Source of the DNA: Geomicrobium sp. JCM 19039
GTDB taxonomy: Bacteria > Bacillota > Bacilli > Bacillales > Marinococcaceae
DNA length: 40,039 nt
Assembly: GCF_000698145.1 (NCBI RefSeq)
Contig: NZ_BAXB01000030.1
Span: forward strand, 1-40,039
Reading direction: 5' to 3'
Below the pieces are notes generated by a model. That model did no database searches and was not told where the DNA came from. It worked only from the letters and a program-made list of their open reading frames with translations. Of this stretch, positions 16,886 to 25,982 are shown one piece after another. Both the position numbers and the translations under genes were made by a program. How positions within the stretch are numbered: position 1 is the stretch's first letter; every line of letters starts with the position of its first letter.

Positions 16886-18010
16886 CTATTCACCGAGTGC
16901 AGCTTCTGGATTAATAATGCCTGCACCGTACTCAAACGGATCACCTATTGAGTTGGCTGTATCAACAATGGTAGATTTTATTTCCTCAGGGGATGCTGTT
17001 GGATTTTGGGCAACTAATAATGCTGCAAGACCGGCAACGTGCGGCGCGGCCATTGACGTTCCGTCTAAGGAATCATACGAGTTTGTTGGATACGTACTAT
17101 ATATATTCGCTCCTGGAGCCATGACGTCCAGCTCATTTCCTACGCTTGAGAAGCTTGCTCTTTGATCATTTGCGTCGGTTGCACCGACTGCGAGTACAGA
17201 GTCAAAAGCTGCTGGAAAACCGACGGTGCTTCCTCCGCCCCAGCCTGTTCCTTCATTCCCTGCTGCCGCAACGACAACGACGCCAGAACGTTCAGCATGG
17301 TCTACGGCCAATTCCATCGCTTCTGATCCTTGCGGTGAACCTAAACTCATATTGATCACATCCATGTTGTTATCAACAGACCAGTCGATGCCATCGATAA
17401 TTCCACTCAAACTACCACTTCCGTTTGCGGCGAGTACTTTCACAGCATGCAAGTTCACATCCGGGGAAACACCTAATACGCCTTCATCGTTATCAAGTGC
17501 TGCAATCGTGCCTGCCACGTGAGTACCGTGCCCATTCGTATCAACGAGTGGGTCTTCATTGACGAAGCTCTCTCCTCCGACAACTTCCAAATCAGGATGG
17601 GCTTCATGAATCCCCGTGTCTAACACGGCGACGTCAACCCCTGTACCAGTATGACCATTTGCATGTACGGCTGGGGCTGAAATCCGGTCAATACCCCAAG
17701 GAACTTCTTGTTGATAGTGAGTGACCGTATGGTCCCTTTCCACAAAGGCAATGTTCTCTTCGTCTAGCAATGCCTCATATTCTTCTTCTGTTAGTTCGGC
17801 ATGAAGCACATGAATGTGTTCAAATTCTTGAAGGACCTCAATGTCATAATTGTCTTCTAGATTGTTTGCATCCATCGTTGAAAACTGTTCTAAACCGATT
17901 AGAAATTCCCCTGCTTCTTCACTGTTCGCTTGTACCCCACCAGCGGCACCAACAGCGAGAGCAACTGTCATAAAAGATGCTGTACCTATTCGACTTTTAC
18001 TGTAACCCAT
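16886..18010 (-). CDS. Secreted subtilisin-family serine protease 1
   Basis: A 374-aa pre-pro-subtilisin (peptidase S8). The order is a signal peptide (about 1-28, ending VQA), an I9 inhibitor propeptide (about 33-100), then a mature enzyme of about 270 aa starting near VPWGIDRI. The catalytic triad is Asp131 (VAVLDTGI), His161 (NGHGTHVAG) and Ser319 ([11 protein letters not shown]), with oxyanion Asn252 (AAAGNEG). The mature domain is rich in Asp and Glu, fitting an alkaline or saline habitat. ATG 18010 follows AGGAGGG, and a vegetative-like promoter lies at 18046-18074. It sits next to a second subtilisin with similar sequence, suggesting gene duplication. Confidence 0.95.
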   Translation of the reverse strand: MGYSKSRIGTASFMTVALAVGAAGGVQANSEEAGEFLIGLEQFSTMDANNLEDNYDIEVLQEFEHIHVLHAELTEEEYEALLDEENIAFVERDHTVTHYQQEVPWGIDRISAPAVHANGHTGTGVDVAVLDTGIHEAHPDLEVVGGESFVNEDPLVDTNGHGTHVAGTIAALDNDEGVLGVSPDVNLHAVKVLAANGSGSLSGIIDGIDWSVDNNMDVINMSLGSPQGSEAMELAVDHAERSGVVVVAAAGNEGTGWGGGSTVGFPAAFDSVLAVGATDANDQRASFSSVGNELDVMAPGANIYSTYPTNSYDSLDGTSMAAPHVAGLAALLVAQNPTASPEEIKSTIVDTANSIGDPFEYGAGIINPEAALGE

Positions 18011-18045
18011 TAGAATCCCTCCTATTGATTTGAACGTGCCTCTCG

Positions 18046-18074
18046 AGTATATGTACAAATTAGAAATTTTTCAA
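18046..18074 (-). promoter_or_regulatory. Promoter of subtilisin 1
   Basis: On the minus strand TTGAAA (18069-18074) and TATACT (18046-18051) are spaced by 17 bases, a good sigma-A match. It would give a short leader before the ribosome site AGGAGGG and the ATG at 18010. Confidence 0.55.
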
Positions 18075-18180
18075 TATTACATATATAGTTATTTTGTAGT
18101 GGGATACCACTAGATTTTGCATATTTAGTGGCTTGTCCATCCATTTCACCAAGACTTATAGATGAAATACGGGCACCAAA

Positions 18181-18207
18181 ATAAAAACGGGAGCATCGGC
18201 TCCCGTT
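18181..18207 (-). terminator. Rho-independent terminator of subtilisin 2
   Basis: On the minus strand AACGGGAGC and GCTCCCGTT (18186-18207) form a perfect nine-pair stem with a four-base loop, followed by TTTTATTTT. It lies 11 bases after the subtilisin 2 stop, so the two protease genes are transcribed separately. Confidence 0.85.
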
Positions 18208-18218
18208 CGTAATGATCT

Positions 18219-19321
18219 TTATTGCTGAAACGAAGATGACGGATTAATCATACCGTTTCCAAATTCAAACGAATCTCCTAAAGGATTGGCCGTATTTTTA
18301 ATAATTGCGCGTATCTCTTCAGGGCTTCTTTCTGGGTTTTGTTGGAGCAAAAGCGCAGCAAATCCAGCAACTTGGGGTGACGCCATCGACGTTCCGCTCA
18401 ACGTTTGGTAACCGCCATTCAAGTCGGTGCTATAAATCCCATCACCAGGCGCCATGACATCAAGTTCATAACCTACGCTAGAAAAATGGGCTCGTGCATC
18501 TTGTTGGTCAGTTGCGCCTACCGCAAGGACGCTATCATAAGCGGCCGGATAGCCAACCGTACTCTCGTTTCCATACGATGCTCCCGCATTTCCAGCAGCC
18601 GCTACCACAACCACACCTGCAGTTTCAGCGCTCGTGATCGCTTGTTCCAATACAAGGGATCCCATGGATGAACCGAGGCTTAAATTAATCACATCCATGC
18701 CTTGTTCTACAGACCAATCGATGCCTTGCACGATGCTATGCATGCTTCCTCCACCATTTGATGTGAGTACTTTGACGCCGTAAAGGTTAACGTCTGGTGC
18801 AATACCAACAACCCCATAATCGTTATCTAATGCAGCAATTGTACCGGCGACATGCGTGCCGTGTCCGTTATAATCGGTATGCGAATCTTCATGCACAAAG
18901 CTCGCACCATCAATGACATTTAAGTCGGGATGATTCACCTCTACACCTGTGTCTAACACTGCAACATCCACCCCTGCACCTGTAAAACCGGTCTGATGAA
19001 TGGTCGGTGCCCCAACGTGCTCAATGCTCACGGTACCGTTTGTTGTTCCACCGTCACTTCTTGGTCTGCTTCAACATACTCGATTGCAGACTCAGTTGTT
19101 AACGTTTGTACTTCTTCTTCACTAAGCGTTGCATACAGCACATTCATAGATTCATACTCATGAGAAATCTCGATGTTGAATGTCTCTTCAACCCATTCCT
19201 CTGAATGCTCCGTCCCGATAAAATAGTCGTCACGCTGTTCACTTGCTTTTGTATCATTTATCCATACGAGTGATCCAGCAATCGTAACACCAATCATTAC
19301 CCCAGTATGTAAAATTTTCAT
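18219..19321 (-). CDS. Secreted subtilisin-family serine protease 2 (apparent frameshift near 19029)
   Basis: A subtilisin of about 367 aa interrupted at the junction of propeptide and mature enzyme. The first frame, from ATG 19321 (after AAGGAGGAGAAGG), encodes a signal peptide, the I9 propeptide and ends TVEQQTVP followed by TGA. The other frame begins SIEHVGAPTIHQTG and runs to 18219. One missing G restores VPWSIEHVGAP, parallel to [11 protein letters not shown] of subtilisin 1. Triad residues after repair are Asp124, His154 and Ser312, with oxyanion Asn245. The mature part has no gaps relative to subtilisin 1 in the regions compared. It is probably an intact secreted protease gene with a sequence error. 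A real inactivation would leave a propeptide-only fragment. Confidence 0.88.
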
Positions 19322-19523
19322 GTTAACCTTCTCCTCCTTGTGTAGCCCATTACACAAAGATTGTAAAACGCTAACCCTACAATATCTATATATAATATTT
19401 AGCAATCTTGTAGACTTTTTCTAATTATCCATTCACTTTGGCAATGTCATGCTTTTTGTACATAAATCTGGGATCAATGGTAAAGATAAATCCACTGAAG
19501 AATGCAAAGGTGGCTTCATTTTT

Positions 19524-20597
19524 ATGGAAAGCAAATTTTTACAGCCGATCCATTTGTACATACTTATAATCATATCGACAGGATTTATGGTACACGTACT
19601 CATTATCCCTAGCCTTTTATCGGTTGCAGGTCGTGATGCTTGGCTCAGCGTGATGGCTAGCTCAGTATTGGTTGCCGTTACAATCATTCTTGTGTCATCA
19701 ATGAACAAAACGTTAGATGGACGTAGTTTATTTACATTTTTAAACGATCACTACCCACATTTTCTCGTACAAATGCTGGCGCTCATTTTTGCATTCGTAT
19801 TTATTGTCGAAGCGTTTATCTCTCTGAAGTTCTCGATCGGCTGGACGTCATCTAACTATTCATATGAAACACCGAACCTCGTCATTTTAATTGGCTACAT
19901 CCTCGTCTTCATTTACGCGGCGAGTAAAGGTTGGTTTGTGCTTGGCATTATTGCTCTTTTGCTTTTTCCAATCGTTTCGTCATTTGGGCTTCTCGTCGGT
20001 ATCGGCAACATCCCGAACAAAGAATACGCCTTGATGTTCCCCGTGCTTCAAGAAGGCTTTGGACCGATGTTGCAAGGATTAGTGTACACACAAGCAGGGT
20101 TTCTTGAAATCTTTTATATACTATTTATTGTTCAATTCACGAAGAAACGACTCTCCACCAAAGGCCTCTTTATCTCTGGTGCGATCCTTCTCATCTTGTT
20201 GCTCGGTCCACTCACTGGAGCCATTTCAGAATTTGGTTATGTTGAAGCGACGAATTTAAGCAATCCAGCTTATGAACAATGGCGCCTACTCACGCTTGGT
20301 CGCTACATTACCCGCCTTGATTTTTTATCCATGTTTCAGTGGAATAGTGGGGCGCTCGTACGTGTCGTCTTATTTACGATTGTAGCGAGCATGCTGCTCC
20401 CACTTCGTAACCGACGCATCTCGCTTCTACTCATATACGCGGTTTTATTTTTGGCGAATCTCATCCCCATTCCGATTCATCAATTTCGAGTCTGGTTAAC
20501 GGACTATTATTTTCCGTTTATTTTTGTGTTCCTATCTGCTTCATTGCTCGTTTTCTTTATTCTAATCAAAAGTAAAAAGGAGGGAACAAAAGCATGA
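19524..20597 (+). CDS. GerB-type spore germination permease subunit
   Basis: A 357-aa membrane protein of the endospore germination permease family (GerAB/GerBB/GerKB), related to amino-acid permeases, with about ten hydrophobic segments. It probably binds the germinant in the spore inner membrane. ATG 19524 (MESKFLQPIHLY) gives the usual family start; the ORF extension to 19449 is hydrophilic and atypical. The ribosome site AAAGGTGG lies about 12 bases upstream. It is the first gene of a B-A-C operon and overlaps the A subunit by four bases. Expression should be forespore-specific (sigma-G), but I could not confirm a sigma-G promoter. Confidence 0.88.
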   Translation: MESKFLQPIHLYILIIISTGFMVHVLIIPSLLSVAGRDAWLSVMASSVLVAVTIILVSSMNKTLDGRSLFTFLNDHYPHFLVQMLALIFAFVFIVEAFISLKFSIGWTSSNYSYETPNLVILIGYILVFIYAASKGWFVLGIIALLLFPIVSSFGLLVGIGNIPNKEYALMFPVLQEGFGPMLQGLVYTQAGFLEIFYILFIVQFTKKRLSTKGLFISGAILLILLLGPLTGAISEFGYVEATNLSNPAYEQWRLLTLGRYITRLDFLSMFQWNSGALVRVVLFTIVASMLLPLRNRRISLLLIYAVLFLANLIPIPIHQFRVWLTDYYFPFIFVFLSASLLVFFILIKSKKEGTKA

Positions 20598-22048
20598 GCC
20601 GCCGCTCTTCTACGAAAGTTTTGAAAGATAATTTGCTCGAACACTTCCAAAATGTCGAAGATGTACACATTGTTGAACAACGTTTTTTATCTGGACGACA
20701 ACATTATGATTGCTCCTTCGTATACTGCAAAGGAATGATCAACCATGATTTTATGGTGGATACCATTCTTCCGAATTTGCAAAAAATGGTAGAAATTGAG
20801 ACGCGCATTGACGAAACTCATCTTAAAAGTATGTTTGACGTCACTGTTATGGAACCGACAACATCATTGCTTGATAACATTGAAAAACAAATCTTCACGG
20901 GTAGTTTAATCCTTATTGACCATGCTTACAAACATGTTTATTCCATTTCAATTGCAAAATCTCCACAACGAAATGTTGAAGATTCCAATATGGAAGTCTC
21001 CATTCGTGGACCACGAGATGGGTTTATTGAAGACGTTACGACAAATGTCGCTCTTATTCGCAAACGGCTAAAAACAAGTTCCTTAAAGGTAAAGTCTTAT
21101 ACGGTTGGGTCGCGTAGTCAAACAGAAATCAAACTAGTTTATTTGGGCGATGTCTTAAATCCAAAGATTCTTAAACAAGTCGAACACCGCCTGAAGAATA
21201 TTGATACGAGTGTTGTGACGAGCAGCTATCATATCGAAGAACAATTGTATGATCAGACGCACTCGCTCATCCCACTCGTTGAATATAGCGGTCGACCTGA
21301 TTTTGTCGTTGAAGCGATCAATGAAGGACGTTTTGCCATTATCGTGGATGGTAACCCGAGTGTCCTTCTCGCCCCAACAAACTTCTCGCTGCTCATACGG
21401 GCAGCTGAAGATAATCAAGCGAGTTACATGTATGTAAATACTGAAAGAATGATTCGTATCGGTGCGCTATTAACGAGTATATTGTTGCCAGGCTTCTGGT
21501 TAGCGATTACCTCTTTTCAAATTGAACAGATTCCTTTTCCACTCGTGGCAACCATTGCGGAGTCACGTTTAGGATTGCCGATGTCTTCAGCGTTAGAAAT
21601 GTTTCTCATCTTGTTATTTTTCGAGTTGTTCAAGGAGGCTGGTATCCGACTGCCAAGTGCGGTCGGACAAACGATCGCCGTACTCGGTGGTCTCATCGTT
21701 GGGGACGCCGCCATTCGAGCAGGGCTCACGTCTCCAGCGACGCTCGTCATCGGAGCCGTCTCCATTATCTCGAGTTATACATTGACAGACCAAAGCCTTG
21801 CCGGCAACTTACTCATCATTCGCTTTTTTGTATTAGCGCTGTCTGCATATTTAGGGCTATTTGGCTTTTTTTTCAGCTTGTTCATCCTCCTTACCTATTT
21901 TGCGTCAGTCACAAGCTTTGGCCATCATTTTATTACGCCAATCGATCGAGGCAAAATGGAAGACACGATCAAAGGGTTGTTTCGTTTTTCTGTTCGTAAA
22001 GACAAGAAGCGTACTCTTGCATACCGACCAACCGATTCAGATAAATAA
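20594..22048 (+). CDS. GerA-type spore germination protein subunit
   Basis: A 484-aa A subunit of a germinant receptor. A hydrophilic N-terminal domain (about residues 1-275) precedes the conserved membrane part with LLTSILLPGFWLAITSFQIEQIPFPL, AESRLGLPMSS, FELFKEAGIRLP, VGQTIAVLGGLIVGDAAI and the final HHFITPI. All are hallmarks of the GerA family, which in recent work is assigned an ion-channel role. The ATG overlaps the B subunit stop, and a 15-base gap precedes subunit C. The frame is intact. Confidence 0.93.
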   Translation: MSRRSSTKVLKDNLLEHFQNVEDVHIVEQRFLSGRQHYDCSFVYCKGMINHDFMVDTILPNLQKMVEIETRIDETHLKSMFDVTVMEPTTSLLDNIEKQIFTGSLILIDHAYKHVYSISIAKSPQRNVEDSNMEVSIRGPRDGFIEDVTTNVALIRKRLKTSSLKVKSYTVGSRSQTEIKLVYLGDVLNPKILKQVEHRLKNIDTSVVTSSYHIEEQLYDQTHSLIPLVEYSGRPDFVVEAINEGRFAIIVDGNPSVLLAPTNFSLLIRAAEDNQASYMYVNTERMIRIGALLTSILLPGFWLAITSFQIEQIPFPLVATIAESRLGLPMSSALEMFLILLFFELFKEAGIRLPSAVGQTIAVLGGLIVGDAAIRAGLTSPATLVIGAVSIISSYTLTDQSLAGNLLIIRFFVLALSAYLGLFGFFFSLFILLTYFASVTSFGHHFITPIDRGKMEDTIKGLFRFSVRKDKKRTLAYRPTDSDK

Positions 22049-22063
22049 AAGGGGCGACAATTT

Positions 22064-23186
22064 ATGAAGTTTTTCACAAAACTAACCATCTGCTTGCTCG
22101 CTTTCCTTTTACTTACGAGTTGTTGGGGGGCAAAAGAAATTCAACATCAATCGTATGTTACTGCAATTGGCATTGATTTTGAGGACGATGAATATGTGCT
22201 CTATTACGAGTTTCTCAACTATAGTACTGTGGCCAAATCGGAAGCCCCTGGTCTTGGTGAAGGAAAATCGGAAATTGCGATCGCCCAAGCGAGCGGCTAT
22301 ACATTGGAATGGATCATTGGTGAGATCGAACGTGCCGCCGCCACCCCAATTAGTTATAGTCACATCAATACGATCTACCTGTCCCCTAACGTGCTAGAGG
22401 CTGAGCACATAAATGTTGTCATCGACTTTCTCGGTCGTTGGCCATCTGTTCGGTATAATACGTGGCTTTTCGCTTCCAACTCTTCAGTTGAAGATACAAT
22501 GGCAAACAATAATTTTTTTTGACCGTGCACCGATTTACACATTTACGTTTGACCCTGAAGAAATGCTGAACAACAACTCGTTTATCTCGGTAACGACATT
22601 GCAAGAGCTCGTGCAATATTATTATGAGCCAGCGAGTACAGTGCTCATTCCATCGATTAATCTTGATAGCGAAACATGGCGCGATGAAGATGAACCAGAT
22701 GAAGCACTCGCCGTTGACGGCGGCTATTTCATTGCTGGCCAAGAGTGCAAAGGATTTTTGAATTGGGAGCAATTAAAAGGGATGGATTGGTTTGTGGAGC
22801 AGACGCGCTTGTTGCACGTCGTTCTGCCAGAAGGTCGTATCTCTGCGGCCATTCAAGACCCGACGAGCAAAGTGGAGATCCTACGAAATGATGATACTCC
22901 AGCATTTGACGTTACCATTACAGCTAATGCCGATGTGTTAGCCAACCCAGAAGAAAAACCACTTCAAGAAATTAAAAAAGAGCTTGAAGATACCATCGAA
23001 GAAGATATAAGAAGAACGTTTACTTATGGTGTAGAAATGGGGGCAGACATCTTACACCTAACCGAAAAACCATTTCGCTTCCATCCCGGTCTGTGGAGTG
23101 TTGAGCAGTTGCAAAACCTTGAAGAAAACGCCCTGCAAAATGTAAACATTGACGTGCGCATTCAAACCGAAGGAGACTATCAATAG
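22064..23186 (+). CDS. Ger(x)C-family germination lipoprotein (apparent frameshift at the T8 run 22513-22520)
   Basis: A C subunit of about 373 aa. The signal peptide with lipobox LLLTSC (Cys near residue 20) anchors it to the membrane. The N-terminal domain contains QSYVTAIGID and INTIYLSPNVLEAEHI. The first frame stops right after NNNFF at 22520. Removing one T from the T8 run gives NNNFFDRAPIYTFTFDPEEM and the rest of the C domain to 23186. This is the only break that fits one extra base. A slippage-prone T8 could also be a real on/off switch, but the other breaks in the window make an error likelier. ATG 22064 follows AGGGGCG. Confidence 0.85.
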
Positions 23187-23238
23187 GGGTAGACGGTTTG
23201 GATTACTTGCTATTGTTTTTAGCAAAGTTGCGCGGTTG

Positions 23239-23486
23239 TGTCAAAAGTGTGCAGTTCAGTGTCGAATCCGTGCACTCTCATGTCAAAGCCGTGCACTTTG
23301 TTGTCGAACGCGTGCACATATCGTTTGCACATCCCCACAGCGACGAGTGACAAATATACAACCAGTATGTGTCTACCTCATAGGGACAATACCAGCTCTC
23401 GTGTCGATTACGTGCGCCTAGTTGTCAAAAAATGTGCACTTACATGCTGAAACGGTGCACTCCTATGCCGTTTGCGTGCACTTCCC
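23239..23486. repeat. 21-bp tandem repeats with a GTGCAC core, two blocks
   Basis: Units of the form TGTCGAAnnCGTGCACTnnnn begin at 23239, 23260, 23281 and 23302, then at 23402, 23423, 23445 and 23466, with a period of 21-22 bases. The two blocks are separated by about 80 unrelated bases. The palindromic core GTGCAC is the most conserved part. The tract starts about 50 bases after the germination operon and precedes the inverted repeat element. No gene is seen in 23187-24176. Confidence 0.75.
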
Positions 23487-23524
23487 CACAACCAACGTAT
23501 TTAACGTCGCTTTACGCAGACTTC

Positions 23525-24102
23525 CATATAGAATGAACTTAAGATTTTCCTGATTTGCTCTGTTGGAAGTTGCTTTCCACTTCAGGCGGATGCTTGCACT
23601 CCAGAGCACAAGCGCAACATCGGTGGTCAAAGATCCACCGTGTTTTCTTGACACTCCAGAGCATAAGGCGACGCGGTTCACTTTTCCGCCTACTGGTTAG
23701 GGTCTAGAAAAAGAAGCCCAAATGCCTCATAAGTTCATATTTGTGACAGTTTGGAAAGGAAAAATCATCGTTTTAAACGTGGATGCGCACATAAACGGAG
23801 TCAACGGTCACAAATCGTGATCTATGTGACCGTTGAGGCCGTAATTGGCCGGTTTAAGGGTTGGATTGTCACATACGTGACAGGTCATCACATGTTTGTG
23901 CCAAGTGGTGACCCTAGGTCACGTCTTTTTACCCTTCGGCAAACGTTTTCTGTGTTACCCCCAGCCTTGCAGTGGAAAACAACGATCGGCAACGAAGTTG
24001 TCGATGTGAGCTGCACTTCACCAGACAATCGGTAGGCGTTTGCATGTAAAGACCGATCTCGGTCCTCGGATTCAGTGAATTTCTTTCATTCAACTTATAT
24101 AG
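23525..24102 (-). repeat. Large TIR-flanked repeat element, copy B (inverted)
   Basis: The reverse complement of this 578-bp segment aligns with 12276-12974 almost end to end, sharing CCGAGATCGGTCTTTACA, GAAAACGTTTGCCGAAGG, GTTTATGTGCGCATCCACG and the CTATATA-type ends. It is shorter mainly because it has one 58-bp unit instead of three. Numerous substitutions between the copies indicate that they are not recent duplicates. It contains no convincing gene. Confidence 0.78.
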
Positions 24103-24123
24103 CCCCGAAATGTCAACCACATC

Positions 24124-24167
24124 AAAAAAGCCGGAAGTAAAGGCGTCTGCCCATCTTCCGGCTTTTT
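24124..24167. terminator. Bidirectional terminator
   Basis: AAAAAGCCGGAAG (24125-24137) and CTTCCGGCTTTTT (24155-24167) form a perfect thirteen-pair stem with T-runs in both directions. It lies nine bases after the stop of the transglutaminase-like gene on the minus strand. Confidence 0.85.
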
Positions 24168-24176
24168 GACAAGACA

Positions 24177-25037
24177 TTAAGATTCCAACAACGTGACGGA
24201 CACGCTCACATCAAGGTTCTGATTCCCACCTCGATACACGCCTTGGACTGGGCTCACATCTGCATAGTCGCGTCCAACTCCGACACGGATATGATTTTCT
24301 AGTGCTTCTACGTTATTCGTCGGATCCAGACCAATCCACCCGATGCCTGGTGCCATAAATTCAATCCATGCGTGGCTGGCCGCATCCCCGACGAGTGCTG
24401 AATCTTCTCCTACGTAAAGATAGCCACTTAAATAACGTGCCGGAATGCCTTGTGCTCGAAGTACGCCAATCATGACGTGAGCAATGTCTTGACACACTCC
24501 CGATTTCAGTTCGATAGCGTCTTTAGCGACGGTGTTGACATCGGTCGTTGTCGGATCATACGTGAACTGATTGTATAGGTATTCCATGAGTGATTTCGCA
24601 AATTGAACCGGGTTCGGGATATTTCCAATCTCGCTCCATACCAGCTGTACTTGCTCCATCGTCACATACGTATAGTTTGTTTGGCTGAGGAACGGCAAAT
24701 ATTGCGCTCGAAAGAGCTGAGAATTAAAAATACTTTGCATCGCCCCTGAATAGGTCAACTGGTCGACAAAAGGACTTCTTTGGATGCTTACTGTAGATGT
24801 TGTTTTCACTTCTAAATGCGTGTGTGTTTCCGCAATATAAAACGTCTCGACCAAATTCCCCCAAAGATCTGTATGCTGTGCGGTAAGCGAGTGCGGTGTG
24901 ATTTCTGTATGATACGCAAGCAGCCGCTGACACTCATCCGTTTTCGGCATCAATCGGATGGTGTTCATGCTTTGATCTACCTGCGTATCATAATCAAAGC
25001 GGTTTAGGTGCACAATTTCGTATTTCACAACAAGCAC
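24177..25037 (-). CDS. Transglutaminase-like protein of the alpha-E/ATP-grasp system
   Basis: A 286-aa protein with an N-terminal bacterial transglutaminase-associated domain (about 1-90) and a transglutaminase/protease core carrying a plausible triad: Cys182 (SGVCQDIAHV), His222 (ASHAWIEF) and Asp238 (GLDPTN). Such proteins are usually predicted peptidases or amidases rather than cross-linkers. ATG 25037 is used. It lies 21 bases after the alpha-E gene and is the third gene of a minus-strand operon, a gene trio widespread in bacteria and proposed to make and process a peptide or peptide tag. No substrate is known to me. Confidence 0.88.
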   Translation of the reverse strand: MLVVKYEIVHLNRFDYDTQVDQSMNTIRLMPKTDECQRLLAYHTEITPHSLTAQHTDLWGNLVETFYIAETHTHLEVKTTSTVSIQRSPFVDQLTYSGAMQSIFNSQLFRAQYLPFLSQTNYTYVTMEQVQLVWSEIGNIPNPVQFAKSLMEYLYNQFTYDPTTTDVNTVAKDAIELKSGVCQDIAHVMIGVLRAQGIPARYLSGYLYVGEDSALVGDAASHAWIEFMAPGIGWIGLDPTNNVEALENHIRVGVGRDYADVSPVQGVYRGGNQNLDVSVSVTLLES

Positions 25038-25058
25038 TCCTCATCCCGTAATCGATTG

Positions 25059-25982
25059 TTACCTATTGTATTCACCCACTTGTAGAGGGGTGTAATAGGC
25101 CTTTAATTGGTCAATCTCTTCGGTTAGATCAATGTCCTCAAACGCTAACTGCTCTACACGTTCTATCATGACATTAATCTCTTGAAAAAGAAACTGAGTA
25201 TAATTGGATCCTTGTGGGCCCTGCATTTTTTCAATTGCTTCGTTCGCACGCCTTACACAGTAATGAATGGAACCCGGGAAATCTGGATGACCGATAATAA
25301 ACGAAAGAATCGGTTTAGGATCCATCGTCGGATTCTTTTGCGTCATAAACGCTTCGGTCCCGTTTACGAGTTGCAATGCTTGCCGCATATAATAACGGAT
25401 CGAGCTAGGATCGCCTTCCAGTCGCTCGCTTATCGCTTGCAACGTCCGCTGCGTATACTCCGCCCGCTCCATCCACTTGCCAACCTTCATCATCTGATAA
25501 GGCATGCCCCGCATGGTCGTCGATTCAATGACCCCTTGTACCGATAAAGAAGTCATTTTTACACGTCGAAGCAAATTCTGCATCTGGTAATCGGTAAAGT
25601 CTTCAAACTTGGCAAACTTCACGTCTAAATAGAAAACATTAATCACTTGCCATAAATCGTGGTTAATGTGGTCCCTCACACTTCGTGCATTCTCTCTCGC
25701 GGTACGCACACAATTTAGGACAGCATTCGGATTGTCTTGCTCAAATAGTAGATACTCCAACACTTGGTACATTGCAATGTTTCCGTTTTTTCTAATCTTC
25801 TCAGCTTCACCAGAAGAAGCTGCAATATTTAATGCAGTGTCAAATTCTTGCTGGACGAGTAGATCATCTTCAGATGTCTCGAGAACCTGCACGAGCTGTA
25901 CCGACAATAGCCCAGCTGTTTTCTCAGCTCGCTCTATATTTCTAGACATCCAGTACAACGCATCAGCAACGCGTATGAGCAT
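25059..25982 (-). CDS. Alpha-E domain protein (DUF403)
   Basis: A 307-aa all-helical protein starting MLIRVADALYWMSRNIERAE, the characteristic start of the alpha-E family, with later conserved stretches such as RENARSVRDHI, WQVINVFYLD and KVGKWMERAEYTQRTL. Conserved Arg and Glu residues suggest a catalytic or nucleotide-related role, but the reaction is not established. The ATG follows immediately after the ATP-grasp stop, and the ribosome site AAGGAGG lies inside the end of that gene, so translation is coupled. Confidence 0.9.
   Translation of the reverse strand: MLIRVADALYWMSRNIERAEKTAGLLSVQLVQVLETSEDDLLVQQEFDTALNIAASSGEAEKIRKNGNIAMYQVLEYLLFEQDNPNAVLNCVRTARENARSVRDHINHDLWQVINVFYLDVKFAKFEDFTDYQMQNLLRRVKMTSLSVQGVIESTTMRGMPYQMMKVGKWMERAEYTQRTLQAISERLEGDPSSIRYYMRQALQLVNGTEAFMTQKNPTMDPKPILSFIIGHPDFPGSIHYCVRRANEAIEKMQGPQGSNYTQFLFQEINVMIERVEQLAFEDIDLTEEIDQLKAYYTPLQVGEYNR

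Noticed and set aside
12276..24102. Composite transposon or genomic island carrying the enclosed genes
   Set aside because: The flanking elements lack a transposase and are well diverged, and the enclosed genes (germination operon, dehydrogenase, proteases) look like normal chromosome content.
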